Source: Ignavibacteria bacterium
GTDB lineage: Bacteria > Bacteroidota > Ignavibacteria > Tepidaquicellales > Tepidaquicellaceae
DNA: 64,000 bases
NCBI GenBank assembly: GCA_016719565.1
Contig: JADJYU010000013.1
Span: 124,001 to 188,000 of the forward strand
Direction: 5' to 3'
Below are positions 8,675 to 17,465 of this stretch, piece after piece. A model generated the notes under the pieces. It worked only from the letters and a program-made list of their open reading frames with translations, made no database searches and was not told where the DNA came from. The first letter of the stretch is position 1, and each line of letters starts with the position of its first letter. The position numbers and the translations under genes were made by a program.

Positions 8675-10381
8675 TCATTTAATTAAATTCATCTTCATAG
8701 TATTTATATATTCTCCGCTTTGCAGGCGGCAAAAATAAATCCCGCTCGATAGTCCGCTGCCGTCAAAGCTTACCTGAAATGTACCGGGATTTAAATTTTC
8801 ATTTATTAAAGTTGATAGTTCTCTTCCAAGTATATCAAATACAGCAAGTCTAACATTACCTTTTTTCACTATATCGAACTTGATGCTAGTGGCCGGATTA
8901 AACGGATTAGGGAAATTCTGATAAAGATTGAATGATGCGGGAACATTTGTATTCATAGGCTGAATACCGACCGGCTCATCGGGCGGAATGAAGCCGTATT
9001 GATTTGTGCGGTAACGGTCATGACCATACATTGGCCAGTCTAAATTTTTTGGATTATAAACTTCTCCCGGAAATGTCCAGACATTTATTTTAGGACGACT
9101 TGTATTACTCGTATCAAGCATAGTCATTAATACAAAATCTAATTGACCGTCTTTATTTAAATCACATAATGCTCCAGAGGAACTTGGTATTCCAAGAGGT
9201 CTTAATGGAGACCATGATGGCTGAATACCATTTTCATCATAGAAATAAACAAATCCTCTTAATGTCAAATCAATTGTTCTAATGTAACATACAGTAAATA
9301 TTCCATTGTTCATTTTTAAAAGTAACTGTGTATTATAATAATAACCGTTTCCGAAAACCGGATAATTATTTAATAACAGATTATTTTCATTAAATAAAAA
9401 AACAGGTAATGGCTCAGATCCGAAAGCATGATAGTATGAATCGTTATTTTTAAGAATAGCTATACTACTTGATTCATAAACTGCTTTAGTATAATGCTTT
9501 GAGATCAGTTCACCATTGATTTTATACATTGAAGTCTTTGTTCTGGCAGTATCATTATTTGAATAATAATGAGCTGAATTAATAAAAATAAAAGTAGAAT
9601 CAGTTGATTTATCTTTGTATAATGTAGCGGGCTGAGAGTAATAAACATAGTCCGAATCTGATTTTAGAGGCCATCCCGGGAAATTACTTCCGTCATGATT
9701 GAAAACATGCGTGTAACTTGAGTCACAGATTAGTCCCCATTCGCACTGTGAAGAATTTACTATTATTTCTGCAAATTTATCATTATCCAGATCTGCTACA
9801 GATAACGGTGGAGAAAGGACCCTGTCCGGAATACCCGGAAGACGTCTTGGCCAGCCGCTAACTGTATTACCGTTGTGATCTATAATGTTTATGTAATTAT
9901 CTCCTTTTATAACAATTTCAAGAAATCCGTTATTATTAATATCATATAAAACTAAATCAGATAAATGTGTTGTACTATAACCAACCGGAAAACCGGGAAG
10001 TAATTTTCCTTTATAATCAAATATATAAAGACTGTCATTATCTCTTAAGACTATATCAATAAAGCCATCTTTATTTACATCACCTGCTGCAATAGCAGGC
10101 CATGAAAAGGACGGAAAAATAGTAACGGGCCATCCGTCAAGGTCTGACCCGTCGCTTTTTAATATATAAATCTTATTATGTTGTGGTTTGAATAAAGAAA
10201 ACATTACTTCATTCTGTCCGTCATTATCGAAGTCTGTAATTATTGGTGTTGCTCCATAGAATATTGGATAATAAATGCTGTCTAATGTTTTGGGAAATCC
10301 CGGCAGATATTCAGGATTCTGACCATTTGCAAAGCTGGCAAGTGATAAAATGATTAAAATATTTATAAGTAATATTTTCAT
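8675..10381 (-). CDS. FG-GAP/VCBS-repeat surface protein with T9SS sorting domain (3 of 3)
   Basis: This 568-residue exported protein has a signal peptide at residues 1-20 (ends SFANGQ). Calcium-loop propeller repeats include DFDNDGQNEVMF, DVNKDGFIDIVL, DINNNGFLEIVI, DLDNDKFAEIIV and DLNKDGQLDFVL. The linker reads WPMYGHDRYRTNQYGFIPPD then EPVGIQP. The T9SS domain runs from QNFPNPFNPATSIKFDI to KMNLIK. It starts 8 bases after the stop of the small exported gene 10390-10743, so the two are probably in one operon. It is closest in linker and tail to the protein at 3193. A surface adhesin or binding role is family-level inference only. Confidence 0.85.
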   Translation of the reverse strand: MKILLINILIILSLASFANGQNPEYLPGFPKTLDSIYYPIFYGATPIITDFDNDGQNEVMFSLFKPQHNKIYILKSDGSDLDGWPVTIFPSFSWPAIAAGDVNKDGFIDIVLRDNDSLYIFDYKGKLLPGFPVGYSTTHLSDLVLYDINNNGFLEIVIKGDNYINIIDHNGNTVSGWPRRLPGIPDRVLSPPLSVADLDNDKFAEIIVNSSQCEWGLICDSSYTHVFNHDGSNFPGWPLKSDSDYVYYSQPATLYKDKSTDSTFIFINSAHYYSNNDTARTKTSMYKINGELISKHYTKAVYESSSIAILKNNDSYYHAFGSEPLPVFLFNENNLLLNNYPVFGNGYYYNTQLLLKMNNGIFTVCYIRTIDLTLRGFVYFYDENGIQPSWSPLRPLGIPSSSGALCDLNKDGQLDFVLMTMLDTSNTSRPKINVWTFPGEVYNPKNLDWPMYGHDRYRTNQYGFIPPDEPVGIQPMNTNVPASFNLYQNFPNPFNPATSIKFDIVKKGNVRLAVFDILGRELSTLINENLNPGTFQVSFDGSGLSSGIYFCRLQSGEYINTMKMNLIK

Positions 10382-10389
10382 GATATTTA

Positions 10390-10743
10390 TTACTCCTCAC
10401 AATTAATTTCAGGGGATGTAGGACCAAAGTAAACTGTTGTAATTCCAGATCCCGGATGATAAACATTGTATACAATGGCAGTACATCCATATCTGGTTGC
10501 AATTAATGTATAAGTCCCGGCGGACAATCCTGTTATTGAACAAGCACCTCCGGAATGAGTAGGACCGCACATACCATATGTTGTCGATCCAATCTTTGCT
10601 GTAACTGTCCAATCGGTATGGGGTGAATATTGAATGATACTTTTAATTTCATTCAGGTCTGAATTTTTTTCTACACCCTGAATATTTGATAAAGCTATTG
10701 CTGAAATTATTATAGCAGCTAAGAATAGAATTGAGCGTTTCAT
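10390..10743 (-). CDS. Small exported beta-rich protein (117 residues)
   Basis: A signal peptide, MKRSILFLAAIIISAIALS, precedes a ~95-residue mature domain with TVTAKIGSTTYG, GLSAGTYTLIATRYGC and ITTVYFGPTSPEINCEE. It contains several Cys (GMCGPTHSGGACS, YGC, NCEE), which may form disulfides outside the cell. It resembles a carboxypeptidase-regulatory/transthyretin-like beta-sandwich, but no specific family is recognised. Its first 18 residues and its upstream DNA are nearly identical to those at 1-120. It sits between the 73-residue exported peptide and an FG-GAP surface protein, all on the minus strand. Confidence 0.75.
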   Translation of the reverse strand: MKRSILFLAAIIISAIALSNIQGVEKNSDLNEIKSIIQYSPHTDWTVTAKIGSTTYGMCGPTHSGGACSITGLSAGTYTLIATRYGCTAIVYNVYHPGSGITTVYFGPTSPEINCEE

Positions 10744-10904
10744 TTTAAATTTCCTTTCTTTTAATTTTAAACAAAATATAACTTTTTAAAAATGTTCTAA
10801 TTCATATTTATCTACTTTTGATATAATGTTTTATCATGGCGGTCTAATCATTTTTGATACCCTCCTTTCTATTTATGTTTATTTTTAAATACCTAATAAA
10901 GCAT

Positions 10905-11126
10905 TTATTCATTAGGATAAATAACAATCAGATTACCGTCTTCGTCATATACATATATCCACCAAATTCCATCCTTAAAAACCAATTCATAAGTGAAATC
11001 AATTTTCGAATTTGATCTCTTCAAGGTTAGTACTTTTTTATATTCTTCTTTGTTACTTGAAGCTACAGCAGAAAACGGTATACTGCCGATAATTAAAAAA
11101 CAAAGTGCAAAGATAAGGTTTTTCAT
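10905..11126 (-). CDS. 73-residue exported peptide, paralogue of 192-416
   Basis: A strong ribosome binding site (AAAGGAGG) precedes the ATG at 11126. Residues 1-22 form a signal peptide (ends FSAVAS). The mature ~50 residues end FKDGIWWIYVYDEDGNLIVI, matching the core of the peptide at 192-416. It is the first gene of the leftward block that contains the 117-residue protein and the FG-GAP proteins. It diverges from the ~500-residue gene at 11323. Function unknown. Conservation of the Trp/Tyr core in two diverged copies argues that it is a real gene. Confidence 0.75.
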   Translation of the reverse strand: MKNLIFALCFLIIGSIPFSAVASSNKEEYKKVLTLKRSNSKIDFTYELVFKDGIWWIYVYDEDGNLIVIYPNE

Positions 11127-11206
11127 AGTTCCTCCTTTAATTTAAAATTTAATAACTATACAATATTAAGTGAAAATCCGAAAAGAATGTAGGGACACTT
11201 TTTTTG

Positions 11207-11317
11207 AAGTGGCGGGTAATTTTATGAAAATTTTGAGAATTATTCCTGTATAATCCTTTAAAAAGAGTAAGAAATTAACTAAATTGGAAAATTATTTATT
11301 CAAAAGTGGCGGGTAAT
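11207..11317. promoter_or_regulatory. Divergent promoter region with 14-base direct repeat
   Basis: AAGTGGCGGGTAAT occurs exactly at 11207-11220 and again at 11304-11317, the second copy ending 5 bases before the ATG at 11323. Both are in the same orientation within the ~195-base space between the divergent genes at 11126 and 11323. Such a G-rich repeat stands out in A+T-rich spacer and could be an operator or a translational element. I do not see it in the equivalent region (417-624) of copy A. Confidence 0.45.
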
Positions 11318-11322
11318 ATCTA

Positions 11323-12828
11323 ATGATTAAGCATAAAATATTTAACATTTTCAGTGGATTTTCAAGAAATGATTTAATAAAGTTTGAGGATTTTATAAAT
11401 TCTCCTTATCATAATATTAATAAAAAGATAGTTCTTTTATTTAAAGAGATTGTAAAATATTATCCTGACTTTTTAAGTCCATTGCTGAACAGGGATAGAT
11501 TAAGCTTGTTAATAAATCCGAAAAAGGAACCAAAAAAATCTACAATAAGCCATTTATTTTCAGATTTACAAAAACTGGCGAATGAATTTATGATTTATGA
11601 GAAATTTAAGAATAGTAAATTTGAATGGAATGATATTTTACTGAAGTTATATACAGAAAGAAACGATGAGTCACAATTTAGGGATACCATAAATAATTTT
11701 AATGAACAGCTAAATGATTACGGCGTAGACGGGAAATATTATTACTACAAAAAAATGATCAATGTATATGAATTTAATTTTAACACATTAAATCACAATA
11801 CTAAATCTTCTAAAAATATTGAAGAGAGTCGAAAATATTTAATTTCATATATTATTAATCTCGTTAGTTACTTCGTGACAGAAATTATAAATACAGATCT
11901 AAATGTAAAAATATTTGATTCTAAATTTAAAATAAAAGTTGATAATAAATTTACTGCAGATTTATTCTCCGTGTTGGATATTACTAAATTAGTAACAGTA
12001 GTTGAAAAAGAAGATAAAGATAATTTTATTTTAAAGGTTTATCTTCATCTTTATAAAACTTTTAAAGAAATTGAAAATGAAAGTAATTTTTATAATTATA
12101 AAAAATTAGTATTTAAATATTCCGGAAAGATGAGCAGAGATGAATGCTCTTATCATTTTTCCATGTTAATAACATATTGTATATATAAAAATACCGGTAC
12201 AGGAGTTACTTCAGAATTTAGACATGAATTATTATTGATATATGATTTCTTTCTAAAAAATAAATACTATACTGATATTAAAACACCATATCTTAGCGAT
12301 GATCTTTTCAGGAATATCTTACTGCTGGCATTAAGATTGAACAAATTTGATTGGACATTAAAATTTATTAAAACATTTTCAGAATATCTTCATCCTGGAA
12401 AAAAAGAAAACTTAGTAAACCTGGCATATGCAGAATATTATTCTCATAAATGGAGTTATAAAAAATCTCATGAAGATTTAAAGAATTCATTCATTTATCT
12501 AAATAAAATTAAGGAAGACTCCTTTGTTCTAAAATATGATGTTAAGAGCATATTTCTTAAAATATATTTTGAACAAAATTTGAATGATCCTTTAATTAAT
12601 CAAATTGATAATTATAGAAAATTTTTAAAAAGAAATAAATTGGTTACGGAGGATAGAAAGAAACGTATTTGTAATTTTCTTCACATTCTCAAAAGATTAG
12701 TATTTTTAAAAAATGGTGAGCGTAAAATCACGGTAAAGACTATACAAAATGATTTGTTAAAAATAAAAAGTATAGAACACAGGGATTGGCTGTTTAAAAA
12801 ATTTAATGAGTTAAAAAATAAAAATTGA
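11323..12828 (+). CDS. 501-residue soluble helical protein of unknown function (copy B)
   Basis: This is a homologue of the 625-2106 protein across its full length. Shared blocks include the N-terminal MIKHKIFNIFSGFSRNDL, SPYHNINKKIV and YPDF, a central FYNYKKLVFKYSGKMSRDE, and YLSDDLFRNILLLALRLNKF. It has no signal peptide or membrane segment and is rich in Lys, Asn, Tyr and Phe with predicted helical repeats. Identity between the copies is only moderate, whereas the exported-protein leader DNA is nearly identical, so different parts of the cassette have different histories or constraints. Function not recognised. Confidence 0.7.
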   Translation: MIKHKIFNIFSGFSRNDLIKFEDFINSPYHNINKKIVLLFKEIVKYYPDFLSPLLNRDRLSLLINPKKEPKKSTISHLFSDLQKLANEFMIYEKFKNSKFEWNDILLKLYTERNDESQFRDTINNFNEQLNDYGVDGKYYYYKKMINVYEFNFNTLNHNTKSSKNIEESRKYLISYIINLVSYFVTEIINTDLNVKIFDSKFKIKVDNKFTADLFSVLDITKLVTVVEKEDKDNFILKVYLHLYKTFKEIENESNFYNYKKLVFKYSGKMSRDECSYHFSMLITYCIYKNTGTGVTSEFRHELLLIYDFFLKNKYYTDIKTPYLSDDLFRNILLLALRLNKFDWTLKFIKTFSEYLHPGKKENLVNLAYAEYYSHKWSYKKSHEDLKNSFIYLNKIKEDSFVLKYDVKSIFLKIYFEQNLNDPLINQIDNYRKFLKRNKLVTEDRKKRICNFLHILKRLVFLKNGERKITVKTIQNDLLKIKSIEHRDWLFKKFNELKNKN

Positions 12829-13043
12829 TAGCATCCCAAATTATTAATCTATATAGTAGCACAGATTATCAATCTGTGAAAACACCGCATCCCAGATCAC
12901 CAATCTCTAATTCAAGAAAAACTCCAATCCCACAAATCAAGGTTCAGACATTCCGAATCGTTTCTTAATATTATTTTAATTCTTAAAAGTTTAATTTGCT
13001 TTGTTAAAAAATTTATCTAATCATTTCACAGCTTATCACAGCG

Positions 13044-14576
13044 ATAGAATTTATACATATATCAAAAAAATTTGGCAGCTACTTTGCAAATGATGACATT
13101 ACATTCAGCATAGAAAAAAACACCGTTCACTGTATCCTCGGTGAGAACGGCGCCGGGAAGTCAACTCTTATGAATATTCTTTTCGGAATTCACAAACCGG
13201 ATTCCGGATATCTCAAAGTATTCGGCACTGAAGTGAGTTTTAAAAGTCCTCTCGATGCAATTGAAAATAATATAGGAATGGTGCATCAGCACTTTATGCT
13301 GATAGATGATTTTACCGTCCTCGAAAATGTCATTCTCGGTGATGAGATCACTAAATCTAAAGGTTTAAGTATTGATTTTAAAAAAGCCGGTATTGTACTG
13401 AATGAAATTATTGATAAGTATGATCTCGGTCTTGATGTAAATAGACTCATCTCAGAGATCAGCATCGGGCAGCAGCAAAAAGTCGAGATACTTAAACTGC
13501 TATACCGAAGATCCGAGATTCTTATCTTTGATGAACCGACTGCAGTGCTTTCTCCTGTCGAAGTCGAACACTTCTTCAAAATTATCAATTCATTTAAAGC
13601 TGACGGTAAAACCATTATTTTCATCACTCATAAGCTCAATGAAGTAAAGCATATTTCAGACAGAGTTTCTGTACTTAGAAAAAGTAAGCTCGTTTATGAA
13701 TCTGATAATAGTAATGAACTGAATATTTCGGATCTGAGCAAAGCAATAGTAGGAGATATAAATGACATTCAAAATTCTGAGAAAAGAAATGCATCTGTTA
13801 AAAATGTTGAAGCACTGAAATTAGATGACATAAGTCTGACTGTAAACGAAGTGAAAATCCTGAACAGTCTGGATCTTACTTTAATGAAAGGGGAGATACA
13901 CGGTATTTGCGGTGTGGAAGGAAACGGGCAAAGTGAATTGGTTGATGTCATTTACGGACTGCAGAAAAACTTTGAAGGCAATTACAAAAAGCTGATCCCC
14001 GGTGGTATCTCACTTGTGCCTGACGACAGAAAACGAAAGGGATTCATAAAGGAATTTAACATCGGCGAGAATATTTCCCTGAAAGGAGCTAATCTTAATT
14101 TCCTTCCATCAAAAAAGATAAATAAAATATCCGAAAAAATTATTTCTGATAATGATGTCCGCGTATCTGATTTAGAATCTCCTATGAGCGAACTCTCCGG
14201 CGGTAATCAGCAGAAAGTTATTTTTGCGAGGGAAACAGACAGCGGGACAGACAGCGAGACTGATTCTGAAAATAATATTCTGATTTTAGTCCATCCGACG
14301 AGGGGAGTTGATATAAATGCAACTGCATTCATTCACAGTAAAATTATTTCACAGCGAAATGAAGGTAAAGCCGTACTTCTAATTTCATCTGATCTTGATG
14401 AACTCATATCACTCTCAGACAGATTAAGCGTCCTCTATAAAGGAGAAATCCTTAAAACTTTTAACAGAGATGAATTCTCCCGGTTCATAAAATCCGATAG
14501 TGAGATCGAGCCTGAAACAGATCCGGAATTTCTATTGATGCTTGGAAAACTTATGACCGGGATCAATGATAAGTAA
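13044..14576 (+). CDS. Nucleoside/simple-sugar ABC transporter ATPase (BMP family), start codon unclear
   Basis: This is a double-ATPase subunit like YufO/RbsA. The first domain has Walker A GENGAGKST (13143-13169), signature SIGQQQKVEIL and Walker B ILIFDEPTAVL. The second has the degenerate P-loop GVEGNGQSEL, signature SGGNQQKVIFA and LILVHPTRGVD. An ATG at 13170 lies after the Walker A Ser-Thr and cannot be the start. The open frame extends back to 13008 and contains no ATG, GTG or TTG, so initiation must use ATA/ATT/ATC (13044 best matches family length), or a start base is wrong. An acidic insert (TDSGTDSETDSE) precedes the second Walker B. It overlaps the permease gene by 11 bases. Confidence 0.82.
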   Translation: MEFIHISKKFGSYFANDDITFSIEKNTVHCILGENGAGKSTLMNILFGIHKPDSGYLKVFGTEVSFKSPLDAIENNIGMVHQHFMLIDDFTVLENVILGDEITKSKGLSIDFKKAGIVLNEIIDKYDLGLDVNRLISEISIGQQQKVEILKLLYRRSEILIFDEPTAVLSPVEVEHFFKIINSFKADGKTIIFITHKLNEVKHISDRVSVLRKSKLVYESDNSNELNISDLSKAIVGDINDIQNSEKRNASVKNVEALKLDDISLTVNEVKILNSLDLTLMKGEIHGICGVEGNGQSELVDVIYGLQKNFEGNYKKLIPGGISLVPDDRKRKGFIKEFNIGENISLKGANLNFLPSKKINKISEKIISDNDVRVSDLESPMSELSGGNQQKVIFARETDSGTDSETDSENNILILVHPTRGVDINATAFIHSKIISQRNEGKAVLLISSDLDELISLSDRLSVLYKGEILKTFNRDEFSRFIKSDSEIEPETDPEFLLMLGKLMTGINDK

Positions 14577-15609
14577 GAAAAATCTTATAAATCTCATCTC
14601 CGTAACTCTTTCAGTTCTGATCACTGTCTTAATAGTTTTTGTATTCTTATTAATTCTCGGTAAGGATCCTTTTGAAATTTTCGGGATGATATTTTCCGAA
14701 GTGTTTGCAGACGGTTACGGTATCGGACAGACTTTATTTAAAGCTACACCTCTGATATTCATCAGCTGCGGTCTTGCCGTATGCTTTCACGCTTCGCTTT
14801 TTAATATAGGTGCGGAAGGTCAGCTGAACGCAGGCTCTTTTGTAATTGCTTTGACCGCTTTGAAACTTGATTTCCTTCCTGTTCCAATAGTAATTTTAAT
14901 CAGTTTAATTTTCGGTTTTATCGTCAGCGGATTTTTCGGAATTATACCTGCCTATATTAAAATTAAAAAAGATGTAAGCGAAGTTATAACAACTATCATG
15001 ATGAACTTCGTAATTCTGGCTCTTGTAAATTTTTTCCTTCTTGATTTTTTTGCTGTTGAGTCAACCATGAGAACTGAAAAAATTAATGAAGATCTGATGT
15101 TTCTGAAAATCTCTGATGTACTTCCTTTCTTCGATGGATCCACTCTGAATTCAAGTTTCATACTTGCAATACTTGCCGCAGTGCTTACATATTTATTTAT
15201 TTATAAAACAGGATTCGGTTATAAGCTGCGCTCAGTAGGATTCAATGAACTTGCTTCAAAATATCTCGGCATTAGAACCAACGGCGTAATACTAATTTCC
15301 TTTTTTATCGGCGCGGGTATCACAGCTTTTGCAGGAATGAATTACATATTCGGATATAAGGGGTTCTACGAATTTGGATTTTCAAACAACATAGGTTTTA
15401 CAGCAATTGCTGTAACTTTGCTGGCTAAGAATAATCCGATCGGTATTATTTTTTCATCTCTGCTTTTTGCCATACTCGATTACGGAGGTCTTTCAGTAAA
15501 TCAGTTAATTCCAAAGGAACTGATGCTCGTAGTGCAGGGAATAATTATCCTTTCACTGCTTGCAGTTGATAAAATAGTAAGTAATTATTTTAAGGAAAAA
15601 CTTATATGA
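14566..15609 (+). CDS. Nucleoside/simple-sugar ABC transporter permease 1
   Basis: This 347-residue membrane protein of the BPD_transp_2 family (YufP/NupP-like) has about eight to nine hydrophobic segments. The family hallmark CFHASLFNIGAEGQLNAGSF lies near residues 78-97. A cytoplasmic KDVSEVITTIMMNF coupling segment follows. Its start overlaps the ATPase gene end by 11 bases. With the permease at 15634 it would form the channel of an importer for nucleosides or related compounds. No BMP-type substrate-binding lipoprotein is found beside it, so the substrate cannot be narrowed. Confidence 0.88.
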   Translation: MISKKNLINLISVTLSVLITVLIVFVFLLILGKDPFEIFGMIFSEVFADGYGIGQTLFKATPLIFISCGLAVCFHASLFNIGAEGQLNAGSFVIALTALKLDFLPVPIVILISLIFGFIVSGFFGIIPAYIKIKKDVSEVITTIMMNFVILALVNFFLLDFFAVESTMRTEKINEDLMFLKISDVLPFFDGSTLNSSFILAILAAVLTYLFIYKTGFGYKLRSVGFNELASKYLGIRTNGVILISFFIGAGITAFAGMNYIFGYKGFYEFGFSNNIGFTAIAVTLLAKNNPIGIIFSSLLFAILDYGGLSVNQLIPKELMLVVQGIIILSLLAVDKIVSNYFKEKLI

Positions 15610-15633
15610 AAAAATTTATAACGGATTATTAAT

Positions 15634-16542
15634 ATGGATCTGATAACATCGGTCATTTCGCTTGGATTTGTCGCGCAGGTACTGAGACTGATGACTCCGT
15701 TTTATCTCGGAGCAAGCGCTGCTAATTTTTCTGAAAGAGGCGGCGTGATAAATATTTCCGTGGAAGGTTTTATGAATCTTTCGGCATTCAGCTTCGCTGT
15801 GATATCAATTCTGACCGGAAATATTACTGCGGGATTTATTCTCGCCGTTTTAATTAATCTCCTGTTCAGTGTTGTCTTCGGATATTTTACCGTCAGTCTG
15901 AAGATAAATCAAATCGTAACCGGTGTCGGCTTTAATCTCTTTATAGCCGGTCTGACAAAATTCCTGCTTGTTTATATTTTCAGCAGTTCCAGTAATACGC
16001 CAAGATTTGAAGGTCTGCCTGAATTCACTTTATTCAGCAGCATCCCTTTCTTCGGCTTGTTCCTCACGGATTATATTACTTTGTTCTGCTTCCTTCTGAT
16101 TTTTATTTCAGCATATATTTTGTTTAAAACCAGATTCGGACTGCGACTCAGATCAGCGGGTGAAAATCCCGCAGCCGGAGAAAGTCTTGGAATTAAAATC
16201 AGAAATTACAGATACTATGGAATTCTTATCTGCGGATTTTTAAGTTCACTCGCAGGTATCTGGATGGCGTCAAATCAGAATTCATACAGTGACGGAATGA
16301 TTGCCGGAAGAGGATACATAGCGCTTGCTGCAATGATCATTGGAAAATGGAAACCTGTAAATATCTTTTTTGCCTGCCTTATGTTCTCTGCATTTGAAGC
16401 TTTTGAAATATCACTTCAGATAACCGGGTCTGATATTCCTTCTCAGCTTATTCAGATGCTTCCTTACTTTATTACCATTTTAGTTTTGATCGGATTTATC
16501 GGAAAAACCAAACCGCCTGCTGCTGACGGTGTTCCTTACTGA
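15634..16542 (+). CDS. Nucleoside/simple-sugar ABC transporter permease 2
   Basis: This 302-residue BPD_transp_2 permease (YufQ/NupQ-like) has the family segment ANFSERGGVINISVEGFMNL near residues 28-47. GLRLRSAGENPAAGESLGI, the region that contacts the ATPase, follows later. Spacing from the first permease is 24 bases, so it is the third gene of the operon. The stop TGA at 16540-16542 abuts the stop of the convergent nadK gene, forming the palindrome TGATCA. Confidence 0.88.
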   Translation: MDLITSVISLGFVAQVLRLMTPFYLGASAANFSERGGVINISVEGFMNLSAFSFAVISILTGNITAGFILAVLINLLFSVVFGYFTVSLKINQIVTGVGFNLFIAGLTKFLLVYIFSSSSNTPRFEGLPEFTLFSSIPFFGLFLTDYITLFCFLLIFISAYILFKTRFGLRLRSAGENPAAGESLGIKIRNYRYYGILICGFLSSLAGIWMASNQNSYSDGMIAGRGYIALAAMIIGKWKPVNIFFACLMFSAFEAFEISLQITGSDIPSQLIQMLPYFITILVLIGFIGKTKPPAADGVPY

Positions 16543-17465
16543 TCAGCTGTATCTTTTATCCATATTCCAGAAAAGCTTTTTCTTGAGGGTATCAAAGTAA
16601 GTTGAAGAATTTTTCTTAATGACTTTAATTGTAAAATCAGCTTTTGTGATGCTTACTTCAGAAGGAGTTTTTGTTCTGTAAAATTTCTGACCGTCAGCAA
16701 TGATCCTCGCTTTGCCTGTTACAGGAATCTTAATCAGAATTTTTCCGTCATCAGGGATCACGATCGGTCTGACGTTCAATGTGTGAGGGGAGATCGGCGT
16801 TATTAAAAATACTTTGCTGTCAGGATTTAATATCGGTCCGTTACAGGACATTGAATATCCCGTTGAACCGGCTGGTGTTGAAACTATCACGCCGTCTGAA
16901 ATTATGTTAACGACCTTTTCATTATTAAAATAAGTTTCTGTTTCCAGCGTCCTGACTGAATCATCTTTGTCTATAACAATATCATTTAGTCCGTAAAGTA
17001 TTTTGTTACCGTCTGTTTCTGATTTAAGCAATACCTGCTCTGTGATCCTGAACTTGCCGGCTATGAATTTCGGTATAAAATTCTCAAATTCTTTAGGGGC
17101 TATCTCTGAAAAAAAACCAAGTCTGCCGAGATTGATCCCGAGTATCGGAATGTTTTTATCCTTTACGATCCGCGCGCTGTTTAGAAAAGTACCGTCGCCT
17201 CCGAGAGAGAAAATAAAATCAGAATTTTTTATTATATCGGATTCGGAACATACAGCTGATTTGTTTTTGAATTTGGAATATACCGCCAGATTTTTTCTAT
17301 CAGATATTTCAGGTTATATTTGTCCAGTATATCCGTAATGTAATTGAGCAGTTCGGCTACTACAAACTTACTTGTATTCCCAAGGATACCGACTACTGCC
17401 GATTCATTTGCTTTTAAAGATCTGCCGCTTGCTGAATTTGAACTCTTAGTTCTTTTCATCATCAT
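16543..17465 (-). CDS. nadK: NAD kinase, frameshifted in an A6 run
   Basis: NAD kinase phosphorylates NAD to NADP. The N-terminal part (VVGILGNTSKFVVAELL) is read in one frame from the ATG triplet cluster at 17459-17465. The rest, including SLGGDGTFLNSARIV (GGDG motif), YGLNDIVID, VSTPAGSTGYSMSCNGPIL and the C-terminus, is read in another. The break is at a run of six T on the plus strand (17291-17296, A6 in the mRNA). One added A gives KYLIEKNLAVYSKF and an uninterrupted ~307-residue enzyme of normal length. nadK is usually single and essential, so a sequencing error or slippage is more likely than loss. The start overlaps the DUF1844 gene by ~20 bases. Confidence 0.85.

Noticed and set aside
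12860..12878. Terminator CACAGATT/AATCTGTG after the 11323-12828 gene
   Set aside because: An 8-bp palindrome without a U-tract; too weak to call.
17003..17338. Plus-strand open frame opposite nadK
   Set aside because: It is a shadow of the NAD kinase coding sequence on the other strand.
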